From: Paracentrotus lividus
Lineage: Eukaryota > Echinodermata > Echinoidea > Camarodonta > Echinidae
Length of the DNA stretch: 64,000 nt
Assembly (NCBI GenBank): GCA_940671915.1
Contig: CALNVZ010003430.1
Span: 21,715,683-21,779,682, forward strand
Direction: 5' to 3'
Under the pieces are notes generated by a model. That model had not been told where the DNA came from. It worked only from the letters and a program-made list of their open reading frames with translations, and searched no databases. Each line of letters begins with the position of its first letter. Positions within the stretch are counted from its first letter, which is position 1. Positions 43,045 through 59,899 of the stretch are shown here, piece after piece. The position numbers and the translations under genes are program-made.

Positions 43045-45787
43045 AAGTATTGAGTAAGCAAGTTTAAGCAAGGCAAGAGAAAGTTAATTCTGGAACGTTG
43101 GATTGAAGTGACATTGATATCTCCTTTTTTTTTTAATCCTTTTTTATGTTAATCAAAATTAAGTAGATCTAGGATATAATTTATGAAAATATAGATCTAC
43201 CATGCTGAATAGAAACATTGCATACAATTTCTACTCTCTTTATGGATGCAGTTGGCGGCTCAGTTGCAATAAAAAGAGTGGAAAAACTGGGTAACAAAAA
43301 TATCCATCTAAATTTGCATCACATGGCTTGGTCTACGAGGTCAAAAAGTAGTTTTGAGTGATTGATATTGGAGGAATGATCATGTGCATTTCTGTGGCAA
43401 GATGTTAGTGTGAAGACTTTTAGAAAGTGAACTTAATATTCCATGACAAAAGTACATTTTTTAATAGTCATTATTCAATAATAACTGGGTATTTGGATAT
43501 TCCTTACACTCAGTCTTGTCGCTATTTTTATTTCTCTCTTAAAGGCATCTAATATAGGTTCCTAATTATATTTTTTATTAATTTTATGACAGGTTTCCAA
43601 GGATTTCTTTCCCCATGGGGAAAAATCAGGAGTGTTTTTATTAATTTTTTTCATGATAGTGAAGTCAAATTTATTGCAAACCTATTCTCTGATAAACATA
43701 ACTTGATAAAAATATAGGAGGGCATAAAGTCAATATCTATTGCAAAACAAAAAGTAGAAAAACCGTGGAGAAAAACAAATGGACCAAGCTTCAAAACCTG
43801 CCACCCATACCATAGTCCATACTTGTACTAGGTTCATAGGCCTATTCCAGGCCTTGAAAGTTGAAAGTGAATTTCATGGAAAACTAATGTTTCGATGAAA
43901 AAGTCATGGAAAGTTGTGGAATTACAGAATTCTCAGAAAATGTGTGTACTGTGTGTGTTTCTTTTTAACCCTAGCAATTGTTTTTATATCTACAGTTGTG
44001 AGGGGTCTAAATAATTCTGTTTCTTTTCTTAGTTTAACCTGTATGACTCTTTCAAAGTCATGGAAAATCATGGAATTCTTGTTTCAAAAGTCATTGAAAG
44101 TCATGGAATTTTCATTATTTTAATAAAAAGTGTATAAACCTTGGTAAACTACACACATTAGTTTTTACTTTGTCAGGCAAACGGTTGCTCAACATAGCAA
44201 CAACTAATGTATGCAAACTGGAGGGGGAGGGGCGTTTCATAAAAGAATTTGTTGGACATTTTATCCGACAAATTTGCTTATAATAGTCATCAGTGAGAAT
44301 CAGTGAATACTTGTTTCATGAAATGCTCCCCTGGATTCCAAGCATTGTAGTTCATTCTTTACTACCCACCCACCCCCCCCCCTATTTTAAAGCAGTTGTA
44401 AGAATCCATCATCTATTAAAAAATTAAATTTTGAATATATTATAAAACTGGCCTATTCCAAACAGACAGGATTCAGCTAAGATTTTAAAGCTAATTAGTA
44501 ATTAAATTTAATTTTAAGGTGGCTGGTGCTCCCCCCCCCCCCAATTAGAGAACAAGTGCCTAAAATTGTGTATTTTGGGCTTTGCTTTGGCACCCCCCCC
44601 CCCTGAAAAAATAAACACAGAAACAAAAAATTTAAATGGATGAATTCGAGTTACAGTTTCGCCCTCCTATGAAATCCTGGATTTTCACCTGATGTAGACT
44701 ATATTTCACAGCTTTTTGACATGAAAAGGGAAGAAAATTTTAGTGACTAATGGTGACCGTCAAGTGCCACCAGAAGGGATACAAGAACCAAGACTTAACC
44801 TGACTGAATAGATGAAAAACAGAGGGATGCAGAAAAAAAATTATATACATGGTCATATTCAAATGTGAGTGACACAACATTAGACTGATAGAAGGGCGCA
44901 TATCTTCGCACTTGAAATTTATGAATGGATTATGACTACCATATTATGTATAATGTAGGAGTGGCATGTGTCACTACCAGTTGGATTCGAATTTTACAAT
45001 TGGTCCTGGAAATTATGATTAAAAATCAGTGGGTGAGTGACACAACAAAAAAGAGACATGGATTTCTGACCATTGGTTATGGTTGGATCTGTGCCAAAGA
45101 AGATCTCTAAGGGTATCATATGTGCTGGTATAATGAATAGTGTACCTCTCTGACATTTATTGTCCTTATCAATCATTCTCTCTCTGTGGAAAATGGTCCA
45201 CCTCTATGTGTCATGAGTGACACAACGTTTAACGTGAGTGACACGACCAGTGCCTTAAATGCAACAATTCCAAGTAAATAACTAGATCAAAATTACCTGT
45301 GTGTATGCCATTTTAGAGTAGTTAATGATAATTACTTTAAGCAAAAAAATCTGACAAATGTGACTAGATATAAGAATAAGAGGCATCTAAAGCACCATAG
45401 TCCCATATGTGCAAATTCCTGTTTGATCAATTATTCTGCGTAAGAAAATTGGATTTTTAATGTGAACTTAGATAATTGGTTGTATTGTAAAGAAGCCTTT
45501 GTGATGATTTCAGATCCTAATTTGCATTTTCAAATGCACAGCGCCACATTAAAATTTCAGCTACATACAATAAATGTCCACTTTAGTTTGAAAATGACCA
45601 CATGTAAACAAAATTTAAACAAAAGTAGCAACATGGAATCACCCAAATATGCCTTTTGATATTTATTTTTATCTTGTTTCAAATGTTATTACATGTATGG
45701 TTTTTATTTATTATTTATTATTCATTTTTTTAAATATTTTTTATTACTATTAATATGATGATGCATGACTTTCTTCTTTGTACACAG
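43045..45787. other. Probable NDUFB10 intron or upstream DNA
   Basis: No exon found. There are repeats of AAAGTCATGGAATT type at 43865-44120, C runs at 44370 and 44530-44600, and four scattered copies of GAGTGACAC(A/G)AC between 44870 and 45250. Confidence 0.4.
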
Positions 45788-47359
45788 ATTTTGTTGATTC
45801 CCAACGGATGAGAAGTACATACTACTATTACCACCAGAGATTCCCCAGAGTGACCTCCATTGAAGACTGTTCCAGAGATGATTATGTATGCATGTTTGAA
45901 GCCAACATGCAGTACAAGAGGGATAGGTCAGTATCTTACTGTTCTAACGTCACACAATTAAAAGTATTGGCCCATGCCCAAACATAATAGAGCCGCTATT
46001 GTCCCCAGACAATTGGGGCCTGCAGTTTCTTTACAAAGTTTGAATCTTAGATCCGCGCCTGATGTAGGTGTTGGAAAAATGTTTTTGACAATTTTGATTG
46101 ATGAAATATAGATATTGCCTTTGTTTCAACAATGTAAAAGACCCTGCACAATGAAAAAAAATATCAGTTGTTTTGGGAAATTCAACATCCTTGAAGGATT
46201 AAAATCTCCTTTTCAAAACTTTACCAACACTTGACACATGAATACATATTTGATGCCAACTACTGATTTGGGCTCATTTTTTTCACTTGATCTTTCCTTA
46301 AAACAAAAGTTGTATATAGCTGGTTTCCATTATTATCATTTCCATTGTTATTAGTACATGTAGGCCTATCAACATCATCATTATGATGATATTTAGGATT
46401 ACAGTCCGCTCCTTTTAACACGAGAATGGACACTACAAGTTTTCGTAATTTGTAATGGGGCAATTCTCCCAGTCAAAATTTCATACATACACATTTTGTG
46501 TGAGCGCCTATTTGTTCAGTATAAAAAAATACTGATCGTGTTACAAATGAGGTGTATGTTTCGTCCTGAGAAAATGGTATAACAGGGGTGGAATGTATTA
46601 TTGTTAGATCAAAAAGACATTTCCATCCGGTCTATCATTATTGTGTGCAGATCTGTCTAATACTCTTCCTCTTCAAATCTCCTCAATACCTAGGTTGGTG
46701 GATATGGAGATTTTGAAGTATCTCCAGAAGCAGTTGGCCGACTGCAAACTCATGGAGGGTCCCAACGCCAAGCAGCTATGCAAGGCACAACTGGCCGAGT
46801 ATGAGCAGGCTGCTGACGGTTATGAAGGAAAATGTAAGTACTTATACAATAAAACCTGTCAAACAGGCAATCTTTCCACAATTATGCCTAAAAAATTGGA
46901 ACTACACTTTAATAGTTAGAATCACTATGCTCCATTATCAGCCCACTAATGTAAAGGCGGTATGTGTCCCATTGCCAGGGGGAACCAGATTTGAACCTTG
47001 GGCAACCATAATTGGAAGCAATGAACAAAGTAGTTGCCCGAACTGGGCAACCACATGTCTTTTGCGAGACTAATGTAATGGCATACTAGACGGAATCTAA
47101 TGTGTATTATTTATTGGCCTATCATAATTTCCTGCCCCTTTAAACTAGGTTACATTATGAATACATACAAGTAACATAATCACTGGTTAACCACTATTTG
47201 AGAACTATCACTTATTGAGAACTATCTTTATTCTACATTTTTTTTTTCTATCCAGATGGTGAACTGGGAGCTACAGGGAATGCGGTGAAGTGCATGATGA
47301 AACAGAAGGCAAGACTAATGGAAGAAAGGAGAAAAGCCAGACTAGAGGGAAAGGCATAG
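45788..47359 (+). CDS. NDUFB10: NADH dehydrogenase 1 beta subunit 10 (3' exons)
   Basis: NDUFB10 (PDSW) is an accessory subunit of the membrane arm of mitochondrial complex I, on the intermembrane side. Three exons are visible: 45788-45926, 46694-46833 and 47256-47359 (TAG at 47357). GT/AG borders and phases match. They encode about 125 residues equal to the C-terminal two thirds of the protein: FVDSQRMRSTYYYYHQRFPR matches the conserved RYYYYHRQ region, followed by CSRDDYVCMFEANMQYKRDR. The conserved cysteines are present (DC, VCM, ADCK, QLCK, VKCM). The chain ends in a basic helix, ARLMEERRKARLEGKA. The first exon (about 50 residues; must end in phase 1) was not found between here and RPL3. 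It may be farther upstream or lost in poor assembly. Convergent with the tektin gene downstream. Confidence 0.88.
46402..46595. mobile_element. Short mariner-type MITE in an NDUFB10 intron
   Basis: TA-CAGTCCGCTCCTTTTAAC at the left, and TATAACAGGGGTGGAATG-TA as a decayed inverse at the right. Same family as 30460 and 32610. Confidence 0.45.
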
Positions 47360-50100
47360 GTTATCAATTGTTTTTAAATGTTGAGGTATTATGAGTGGTA
47401 TTTAAAGGTATGCGATCATAGACTTTAGCCATAGAGAAAGCTATGCTGGATATATGCTCTCCATGAGTGTGAGCCGTTTGGGAGAAATCGCTCCGTTTTA
47501 TGTATTGTCTGCATTCAGTGGCTGTCCTTAAAATGTTGCAATGCGAATCTATTTGATCGCGATCAAATAAGTGATACGGTATGTATACGTGGTATTACAA
47601 CGCATATAGGATCACACACAATATAGACTCTATTCTCTGTTGAGAACTTGGTATGTCAAAGTGTTTTCATGTGTGACGTAACAAATCGTTGACTATACTG
47701 CATTTGCATGGCACAAAATTAAAATTGGATAGCGTCCTCTTTGTCAAAAATCCATGATCGTTTACCTTTAAACAAAGTTTTCCATGCAAACATGAATCAG
47801 TGATTTTGAGTGTGGTGCTGATGTAGTGGGACAATCCTGCCCAATCTTCCATTATTACAGGAAAAATCGGACAATAATGCATATCAGTTCATGATTTTTC
47901 AACGGTCTAGAACAAATCAGTCATTAATCTTCAAATTGGCAGCAATTATATTTTACTTTTCAATATTACATCCTTCTCTTGGAATAAAATGTCATTCATT
48001 GACATTGACAAAGTTTGAAGAAAAATTTACAAAATACAACAAAATTTAATTTGTCAAATTTCAAATTTGTCAAATTCTTATATAATCCCATAAACAAATG
48101 ATTATCCACACCTCTTGATGCTCCTTTTTTTTTTTTTTTTTTAATATTTGAGTCATTATCATTCACAATTTTCTGCTCCCCATGATACAAAATGTGGAAA
48201 GGTTTGAATCATCAAGGGATAAACTTGACCACCCAAAATTGGTTGAATAACTGTTTAAAACAATACTTGCTTTATGGTTTTAAACATACCAGTACAACAA
48301 AATCCCCTTGATATCATGTTATGTCTCAGTTTCAAGATGGCAAAGTTCATGGTATTCTAGCAGTCACTGTAGATGTATGAAAGATTGATTGATTGATGAC
48401 CATATGCAGGCATGTAGTATACTTATCTGTCTGGAAATCTATTACAAACCAAATGTGTACTGTAAATGTAGAATGGTACCAACCAGCAGGAACGGGGAAC
48501 GTTCATATTCACTTATCATAAGGTGGAGATGAGGTTGAGATGGTTATTGCTGTCTAGATGCATGTAATCACTGACTTTTATCACTTGAACATTTTTTTGC
48601 CACTCAAAATGCTTCTTATGTTATTTTTATGTAGAGAATTTATCATCAAGAACATGAACTGGCATTCTTACTCCACAATTCTCAAGTTGGCTCTTTATCC
48701 TCTGCCTGTATTACACAACAAAGATACATTGACAAACAACATGGGATAACAATGTTGTGTGTTGATGAATGCATTGTAATATGAAAGGCTCTGAATATAT
48801 AGGAAAAAGGGGTTGACAATCTTGATTGTTAAAAGATTGAGGATTGTAGTTGAGTACAGGTAAATTGCCTGATGTTTCTTTCACCCTTATTTGTAAGGTG
48901 TTTGAGAATCTGTATTATATTAAACAAACCTGTGGAGGTTTGTTGAAATCAATTAAATGTGTTTAATGAAACATAATTTCTGTTCTTTGAATAATTTATT
49001 TCATATGTTCAAGCAAGCACTTACTACCGTTACTTACAGCAGTTCACATACATGTGGAAAATTCAATAAAAATGTTACTTGCCAAACATGCATTTCTACT
49101 ACATAAAGTAGATTTTATGATCTTGTGCGCATGATCATTTTTTGAGGAATTTATAAGCTTGTATGCCCAACTAGAATGTATTTTATAAATACAAGGGTGT
49201 AAGATTGTACATTATAAATACAAGGGTGTAAGATTGTACATGAGGTTAAATGTATGATAGGCTCTATTTAATCACTGTTGTGCAACTATACTTTTGCTTG
49301 AATAGAGAGACAGATAGAAAGAAGGAGAAGTGGGGCAATAATTATATTTAAAAGAGAAGTTAATAAATCTGATATGATAGAATAAGCTTCAAGTGAGAGG
49401 GGAGGGGTAAAAGAGTTTAATGATAGAGGAAAAACAAGATAGAGAATTTTAAAAGGAGGGGGATAGAATGAGAGATTGAGAGGAAGAGGAAGATAAAGAG
49501 AAAAATGATATGATGATCATAATAATAATCACCCTTTTGAAGGAATTCAGCTAATAAAATAAGTCTTTGTTAGGTGTTAAAGTGCAACCATAGACTTCCC
49601 CGCAAGTATTTTACGTAAAGGAGTGTGTCATAAAAAAAACAAAAACGTTTTGGGAACACAATTGTGAAATAATGATAAGTCTCTTCTAACAAAAACAGTT
49701 ATTGAGATATTGGGATCAGGCCATTTTTCAGGTACGTACTCGTCTTTGAACAAAGGGATTTTCTTTAATGTTGATTGCAACTGTAAGAAAAAGCATTTTG
49801 TAGTTTCCCTTTTCCGTAGATACGTGTACAAATCTGATAAAAAAATGCCATTTCTTCTGAAGTTATAAAAGTGGATTTAGTCCCTTTTGCATGTAAGCTC
49901 TTCAAATGTAGAACAAGGTGATTTTCCTGGTCCCAATTTCAGACATTACCTTAAAAAGGTGAATAGACTGTATATAATTGCATGTTATGGCATGGGTCTG
50001 TTCATTACAGTGATTGTGACAAGTCAACATGCCCCCTTGCCATCACACTCGCTCTTAATGACATCATCTCTTCTTATATTCCTTCTCTATCTCTCTTAGC
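47360..50100. other. Presumed NDUFB10 3' UTR and intergenic DNA
   Basis: No gene recognised. It contains a T run at 48126-48142, GA-rich sequence at 49310-49500, and an exact 29-bp tandem duplication at 49183-49240. Confidence 0.4.
49183..49240. repeat. 29-bp exact tandem duplication
   Basis: TTATAAATACAAGGGTGTAA plus GATTGTACA occurs twice back to back without a mismatch, so it is recent. Confidence 0.85.
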
Positions 50101-50108
50101 TCGCTATA

Positions 50109-50657
50109 CAGTGTGTTTCAAATAAAAGGTATTACTTTTTTGAGGGGCCATATATTCCCAATCCATTTTGGATATTCATTTCTATAATATAATTAAAGAC
50201 CAACTCTTTACCTTTACAATGATACCTTTCTTGAATCATAAATCTAACGCATACTTAAATAAATTGCAAATGAAGGTGTGAGGTATAAAATCAAATTTTT
50301 CCAAGTTTTTGTCAAAGGATGAAAGACTGAGTGGATGCTGTCAAAGGAGTCACACATCATCGCACGCAATCCTATTCAATGATCTGGGACAGCAGGGACA
50401 GCATTGACTCACGTCTTCTTTCATTTTCTTAAAACTTGTAAAAATGGACTGTGCCTAACAATCTCGTTTGCAATTTATTCAATTATGCGATACATTTATG
50501 ATTCAAGAAACGTATCATTGTAAAGGTGGAGAGTTCGTCTTTAATTATGTGATAGAAATAAATATCCAAAATGGATTAGCTGGAAATATGCCCCCCCTCC
50601 CCAAAAAAAAAAAAAAAAAAAAAAAAAAATGGATTACCTCTTATTTGAAACACACTA
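50109..50657. mobile_element. MITE with CAGTGTGTTTCAAATAA ends
   Basis: The left end is CAGTGTGTTTCAAATAAAAG and the right end is the inverse of TAGTGTGTTTCAAATAAGAG. TA flanks both ends. An A run lies near 50601-50629. It fits a Tc1/mariner-type non-autonomous element. Confidence 0.6.
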
Positions 50658-50659
50658 TA

Positions 50660-52098
50660 GCAACTATAGTTTTCAGGACACCAACCCAGCCCTTCTTGTA
50701 CAACTCTAATTCTCTCTATTTCAACCTGCCCCCTTTCCATCCCACTCTTTCTCTAAATCTCCTATGGTACTCCCTTCCCTTATCATTCATACTGTAAATC
50801 CAATCTCTTCCTTTCATCAGTATCTCTACTTGATAATTACAAATTTACTTGAAAAATATACAATACTGATACTAATTTGATTATATTTAGATGTAGGACT
50901 TACGAGACATGCTACAAAAGAACATTAAACAACACCGAGTTCACTGTATCATATTTAATTTATTTTAATATATTCTGATCACTCAAGACAAGGCATGATT
51001 CTCATTTTAATATTCATGCAGACCTAAACAAATAATCATCATGATTTTATGGAATTTTCTCAAAATATCTACACACTATAATACATGGCACAAATATATA
51101 GATAACATCTAAAAAATGAAAATAGATAAGGGTTACTTGATGGCCTACAGAAGTTATTGCAAGTAAGAAATTGCAGCTAAATTCATTAGAATGTGCTGTT
51201 ATGAATGAAAACTAGAAAATATATATTGTTCATGAAAAAAAGATGAGATAGACAAATATGTGCATCAAAGGACGGACGAATTCATTTCCCAAAAAGGAAA
51301 ATTTCAGATAGATGAAGAGTAAATTTAAGAACTACATTTTTTATGAAACACTCGGTCTTATAAAACGAATAATAAAAACCATGCACATTTCGGAATTGCA
51401 GTTTGAAAAGACGACGTCAATTCTTAGTACACAAAGAATTTCTAATTGGAATTTGAAAAAGTGTCTGTAGTTCTTGCACTTGTGAATACAGAATTTTAAC
51501 ACGTTTGGACTCCAGTTAGCATGTAAATTTCATGTACATTACATCACTTACGCGACAATAATTCCAAACAGATTCAATTCAGTCCTCTTATCTCAAGAAG
51601 TGATGTACTTTCGTGCTGCTCAACATTTACGATTCAATCTTGATACCAGCAAATGGCCAATACTGTTTCAGATACGATAATAAATAAAACCATGGGCTTG
51701 CTGTTTTACGATAACTACAAAAGTGAGCAGGGAATGTTGAATTAAATATTCTTTGAAGTGTTTTGTTTCAATACTAAAGGTGAACAAATAACAGGTAATC
51801 ATTTGAACTGGTTTCCTATTATATCCAGATAATTTCTGTTGCCAGAAGTGTACAGAACAGATTGCGTGCATACAACTGTTACTGTGGAAATGACCCTTTT
51901 GTAGTTATAAGCCTTTAACATTCATTTTTCATCATTCAAACAGGGGTCAATGATATCAAAATGACGATTGTTGTAAAAAGTGTAGCAAACAAAGTTTTCA
52001 TTGCCTACATGGTCTAAGAAGCCAGAAATTCCATGTTCACTTTTGTAGTTACTGCATCAATATCTACTGGCAAATTATGCACACCAACAGTCTTTCAT
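50660..52098. other. Intergenic DNA and tektin 3' UTR
   Basis: No gene recognised. The part nearest 52099 should be the 3' UTR of the minus-strand tektin gene. Confidence 0.35.
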
Positions 52099-55965
<3,867 letters not shown>

Positions 55966-56659
55966 CTTGGCAAGTTCTTGTGAGAGGGCTTGGTCTGTCT
56001 TGGTCCCTACCGTGGTCTGTGTTGGTAGACAGGGATAGTAGGGGAATATGCTCTGGAGAGAAGAGTTGCACCAGCATCCAATGGAATTTAGCTGTTTGGG
56101 GGAAAAAGAAAAAATGTCTGGTATAAACTTTTCAGTAAAAAAAAAGAAGATAAACACATGATGGTAAATAAAAATCAATTCCCCATTTTCCATTTAACCC
56201 CCCCCCCTCCGCATATTATCCCTATTTCTAAAGAATAAAGAGTAAGCATGCCAACAACAAAAAAAAAACAACATGAAAAACAAACAACAAACCACATTTT
56301 TATTTTGACCCAGGCATCTGGGGGAAAAAAAAGGACGGCCATGTCAACTTAATCTGAAAAATCAGTTAATATCATTTTACAGGCAGCTTTAAAAATTACA
56401 ATTATTATCAAAATTTTGAGGCTTGGTATTATGAAGTTAACACTTGCTATAAACAACAGCTCCTTCTCTAAACTACGCCGCCGAAGTTCTCCAAGACATG
56501 ACACCACCTTTTCCAGGGAAGGATGGGCGTTCGTGCTCCGACTTGTGCACGAGATGGAAAATGCAAACGCTGTCATTGTCAACGCACATTCCTGTCTTTA
56601 TTCTAAGAAATACATAATCTAGACTACCAAGTACCATTTAATTTGATTTTGATACTTAC

Positions 56660-56760
56660 GAGTAATGTTGTTTAACGGTGAATCCGTGTAGTTTGATCTA
56701 CTTAATATCAAATCTGAGCTGTTTCTGATTAACACAAAATGAATGGTTTTGTCAGATCAG
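56660..56760 (-). other. Candidate tektin 5' UTR exon
   Basis: Read on the minus strand, sequence without an ATG ends in AACATTACTC at a consensus donor GTAAGT (56659-56654). It lies just upstream of the acceptors at 56091 or 56052. The start of transcription is not determined; a start near 56700-56760 is a guess. Confidence 0.4.
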
Positions 56761-57155
56761 CGGTGTCCCTGCATGCACTGAAATGAAACGCCGTGGAAAT
56801 GTGAGACATGTGTTGCATGTATTGAAACCATTGCATTGTTTACATCGCGAGTCAGCTGAATACTTCCGTGTTGTGCGTTACTACGGGAATCCCCATAGCA
56901 ACAGGCCCCATTGTCTCGCCATACGAATCTCGTACACATTATGCTGTATCGTCTATGGCGAGAAATTTATAGCAAAAATAAATTATGTCAAACAGGGGCG
57001 GCGGAGCATTTGTTTTCGAAAGGGGAGGGGGAGACTAACGTTAGAGGGCTGAACAGGCTTCAAAGCATATATTCAAATTCCAATTCAAACTTTATTGAAA
57101 TACATTCCTGACCATTAGGATCATCATCAACACAAAAATAGACCTATCCAACATA

Positions 57156-57960
57156 CAGTTGTCCGCAAAATTGTTCATACCCCTGACATTTTTTAAGTTT
57201 TTTTAATTTTCCTGTTAAATAAATGAGTTTCGCCAAACTTTTGGGTGATCAGTATGTTACTAACATCTGGACTATTAGGAAAGTTTGATATTTTGAGCAA
57301 TTTGGTATTCCAGGAGCATTTTGTTGACATATTTACTAAAAACGCCATGTTCGTAATTTATATTCATACCCTATAGGGGTGCCTAATCTAATTTCTTCTC
57401 TAATCATCTCGATAATAATTATTTATTCAAATTTCCACCTAAAATAGTTCTTGCGAATTTCCAGAACCATCATTCATTGGGTTTTGACCAATGCGTCCTC
57501 TGAAAAACGTCCACTCGGCTGTGTAAGGTTGCATGGTCTTTTGAGCCATCATTTTTTTTTTGTGAGTCTTCAACTTCCCAGACACATTTCTAAATGGATT
57601 CTTGTCAGGTCGTCGAATTTTCCTCTCCAGATCATTCATTATGATTGTCCTTGAACTACTTCTTGACTAACTTGGCCGTATTCTTCTGAACTTCGTCCTG
57701 TTGATATGTCCAGTGTTGTCTCAGGTAACATCAGCAAGCATACTTCTGCAAGTTTTCATCCAGGATCATAATAAAAATGTCTTCACCGGGATGCCTCCTA
57801 TTCTGAACAGATTCCCAGTGCTACCAGCACTGATAATTCCCTATAGCAGTTCAATGTGAATACCACGTGCCAAGATCAGGACACTGTTCTTTAGATTGAA
57901 GGATTCATCTTTCTTTTACCAATTTGAGGAAATATCACTCGTAAATTCCAGTTTTCTCTC
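57156..57960 (-). mobile_element. Tc1/mariner transposon remnant
   Basis: The right end of the element (left in the window) is TA-CAGTTGTCCGCAAAATTG followed by TTCATACCCC, a Tc1-type terminus. On the minus strand, pieces of a transposase are readable: AGSTGNLFRIGGI, ILDENLQKYA, WTYQQDE..KNTAKLVKK (the QQD of the DDE domain) and NDLERKIRRPDKNPF. These are in different frames with stops between them. The N-terminal half and the other terminus are missing or not seen. It is not active. Confidence 0.7.
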
Positions 57961-58553
57961 GTCAACTTATGGGGGGAGGGACTTTTAACCGGTTTTTAAA
58001 AGGGGACCATCATTATAATTATGCCAACTCATGAATCTAAATATAAACTGACCAGAAACAGGGTATTTGTAGCCTTATGCGAGAGGGAAAAGGGACATAG
58101 TGCTTAAAAAAGGGGACCATGATGACGTAATGCCAACTCATGCATGTAAAACACAAAACGAATTAGTATGAGCGAGCGCGAAGCGCGCGCGAGCTGAAAA
58201 TTTCCTGAACAATTACAAATAATTCAGAAAATTTTAAAAGTGACCCAAAATGGATATTTGAATCCTTAATTTATGACAGCTTGTTTTTGTTTTGAATGAT
58301 TAAATTGAAAAGAGGGCATTAAACTCTGGAGAATAGGCCGAGGGGAAGTGTATTATAATCACTGGTTCGAGTCCCTAAAAAGTAATCACCATCAACGAAA
58401 CGCCGAGATATAAAGACGTGTTAAAGGCTTTTGAATTTGAACTTAATTCACGCATTTCTCAAGACCACCATGAACCGTGAGGGGTGATACTTACTTTCAT
58501 TGGGGATATCCGGGATTAGCGCCCCTGATTATGATCGATTTGAATAGGTTATA

Positions 58554-58838
58554 CCTGCACCCTGTTGCATAAAACTTCTAACCGGAGTTTTTCCCGGTTA
58601 AAATCTGAAAACTCCGGTTAAAGTCCAAAAACTCCGGTTATAATATTTTTCTGGATTTTTTACTGTTTTTTCCATTGCATAAAAACATACCAGAGTTTTC
58701 AAAAGTATTAATGCAATAAATTTTTAGGGCATTTTAAAACTCAGGTTGAATAACCTAAGAAATAGGTCTACATAAGCTGAGTTTTTTAACCCGAGAAAAC
58801 TCGGGTTAGAAAAAAAGTTTTATGCAACACCACCCTGG
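58554..58838. mobile_element. MITE with GTTGCATAAAACTT ends (copy 2)
   Basis: Almost the same sequence as 23203-23467, with an extra 20-base ACTCCGGTTA-containing insertion near its left end. TATA stands at both sides, a possible 4-bp target duplication. Confidence 0.65.
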
Positions 58839-59109
58839 TATAGCTTTTTTATATTTAGATTGCAAATATGGGAGCATCCCGCGCAAATAATATTGTAAAA
58901 CAAAAACAATACAGTAATTTTTTCTTTTGTACTTTAGGGACCAGAGGCGGCGGAAGGAACTTGAAAGTGGGGTCACGATGGAAAAGGGGCACTTGAGATC
59001 AGAGACATAAAGAGAAAAGTATTCGGATAAAAAAGGGGGTGCGCAGAAAATTTGCCTTTAAATTTATGCTTTTAAGAATTTTAATGGCTTTGTGTTTAAT
59101 AAATGATAA

Positions 59110-59440
59110 ACAAAAGGAATACGAGCACAAAGCGCGAGCCGAAAATTTTGATATACTGTTCATTATAGACCAGTATCCGCGAGCGCGAAGCGCGAGCTGA
59201 AATTTTTAACCGAAAATTTGAGTTAATGGTGCATTATATATTTAGTATCCGCGAGCGCGAAGCGCGAACCGAAAATTTTGTGCTCAAAATTGAGTTAATT
59301 TTGCATTATAGACCCTATTAAGTATCCGCGAGCGCGAAGCGCGAGTTGAAAATTATGAGCTCAAAATTTGAGTTTATTGAGCATTAGGTCTATAGACCCT
59401 ATTAAGTATCCGAGAGCGCGAGGAGCGAGCCGAAAATGTT
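59110..59440. repeat. Tandem units with GAGCGCGAAGCGCGAGC motif
   Basis: Four to five copies of GAGCGCGAAGCGCGAGC followed by GAAAATTTTGAGCTCAAAA and TATAGACCCTATTAAGTATC, with a period of about 60-90. A single related copy is at 58173-58200. The inverse is at 17502-17521. Confidence 0.65.
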
Positions 59441-59899
59441 GGGTTTTAAAAGACATATATGGAGTAACAAGGGGCACTTTTATTTTTTAAATTAAAAGTA
59501 CCCTTTTTAGTATTAAAAGTGCCCCTTTTTTAGTATAAAGATGGCATTTTATTAGCTAAGAAAAGGGGCACTTGTAGGGTGGATAAAACAGGGGGGCATA
59601 GTGTCCCCCTACCCCCCCCCCCCGGTTCCGCCGCCTCTGTTAGGGACAAGCAGGAAATATAAACTGTCAAAATAGAAAATTTTGGCTTTTTGAATGGTAG
59701 AACTTTGCAGTTTGAGAGAGTAAAAGAGCCAGTGGCAGATTATACTACCATATATTAAGTGTTTTATATGACAATACATCTATAATGGCTAGATTTATAT
59801 GCACATAATGTGATACTTTTCGTTTCCTTGATCTCGAAATATTTGGGGGATGATTATACACATCACCACCCCCCCCCTCCGAAATTATTGCGAATATGG

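Noticed and set aside
57439-57654. Open frames in the 57.4-57.7 kb region as host genes
   Set aside because: Neighbouring frames show Tc1/mariner transposase motifs, so these are parts of a dead transposon.
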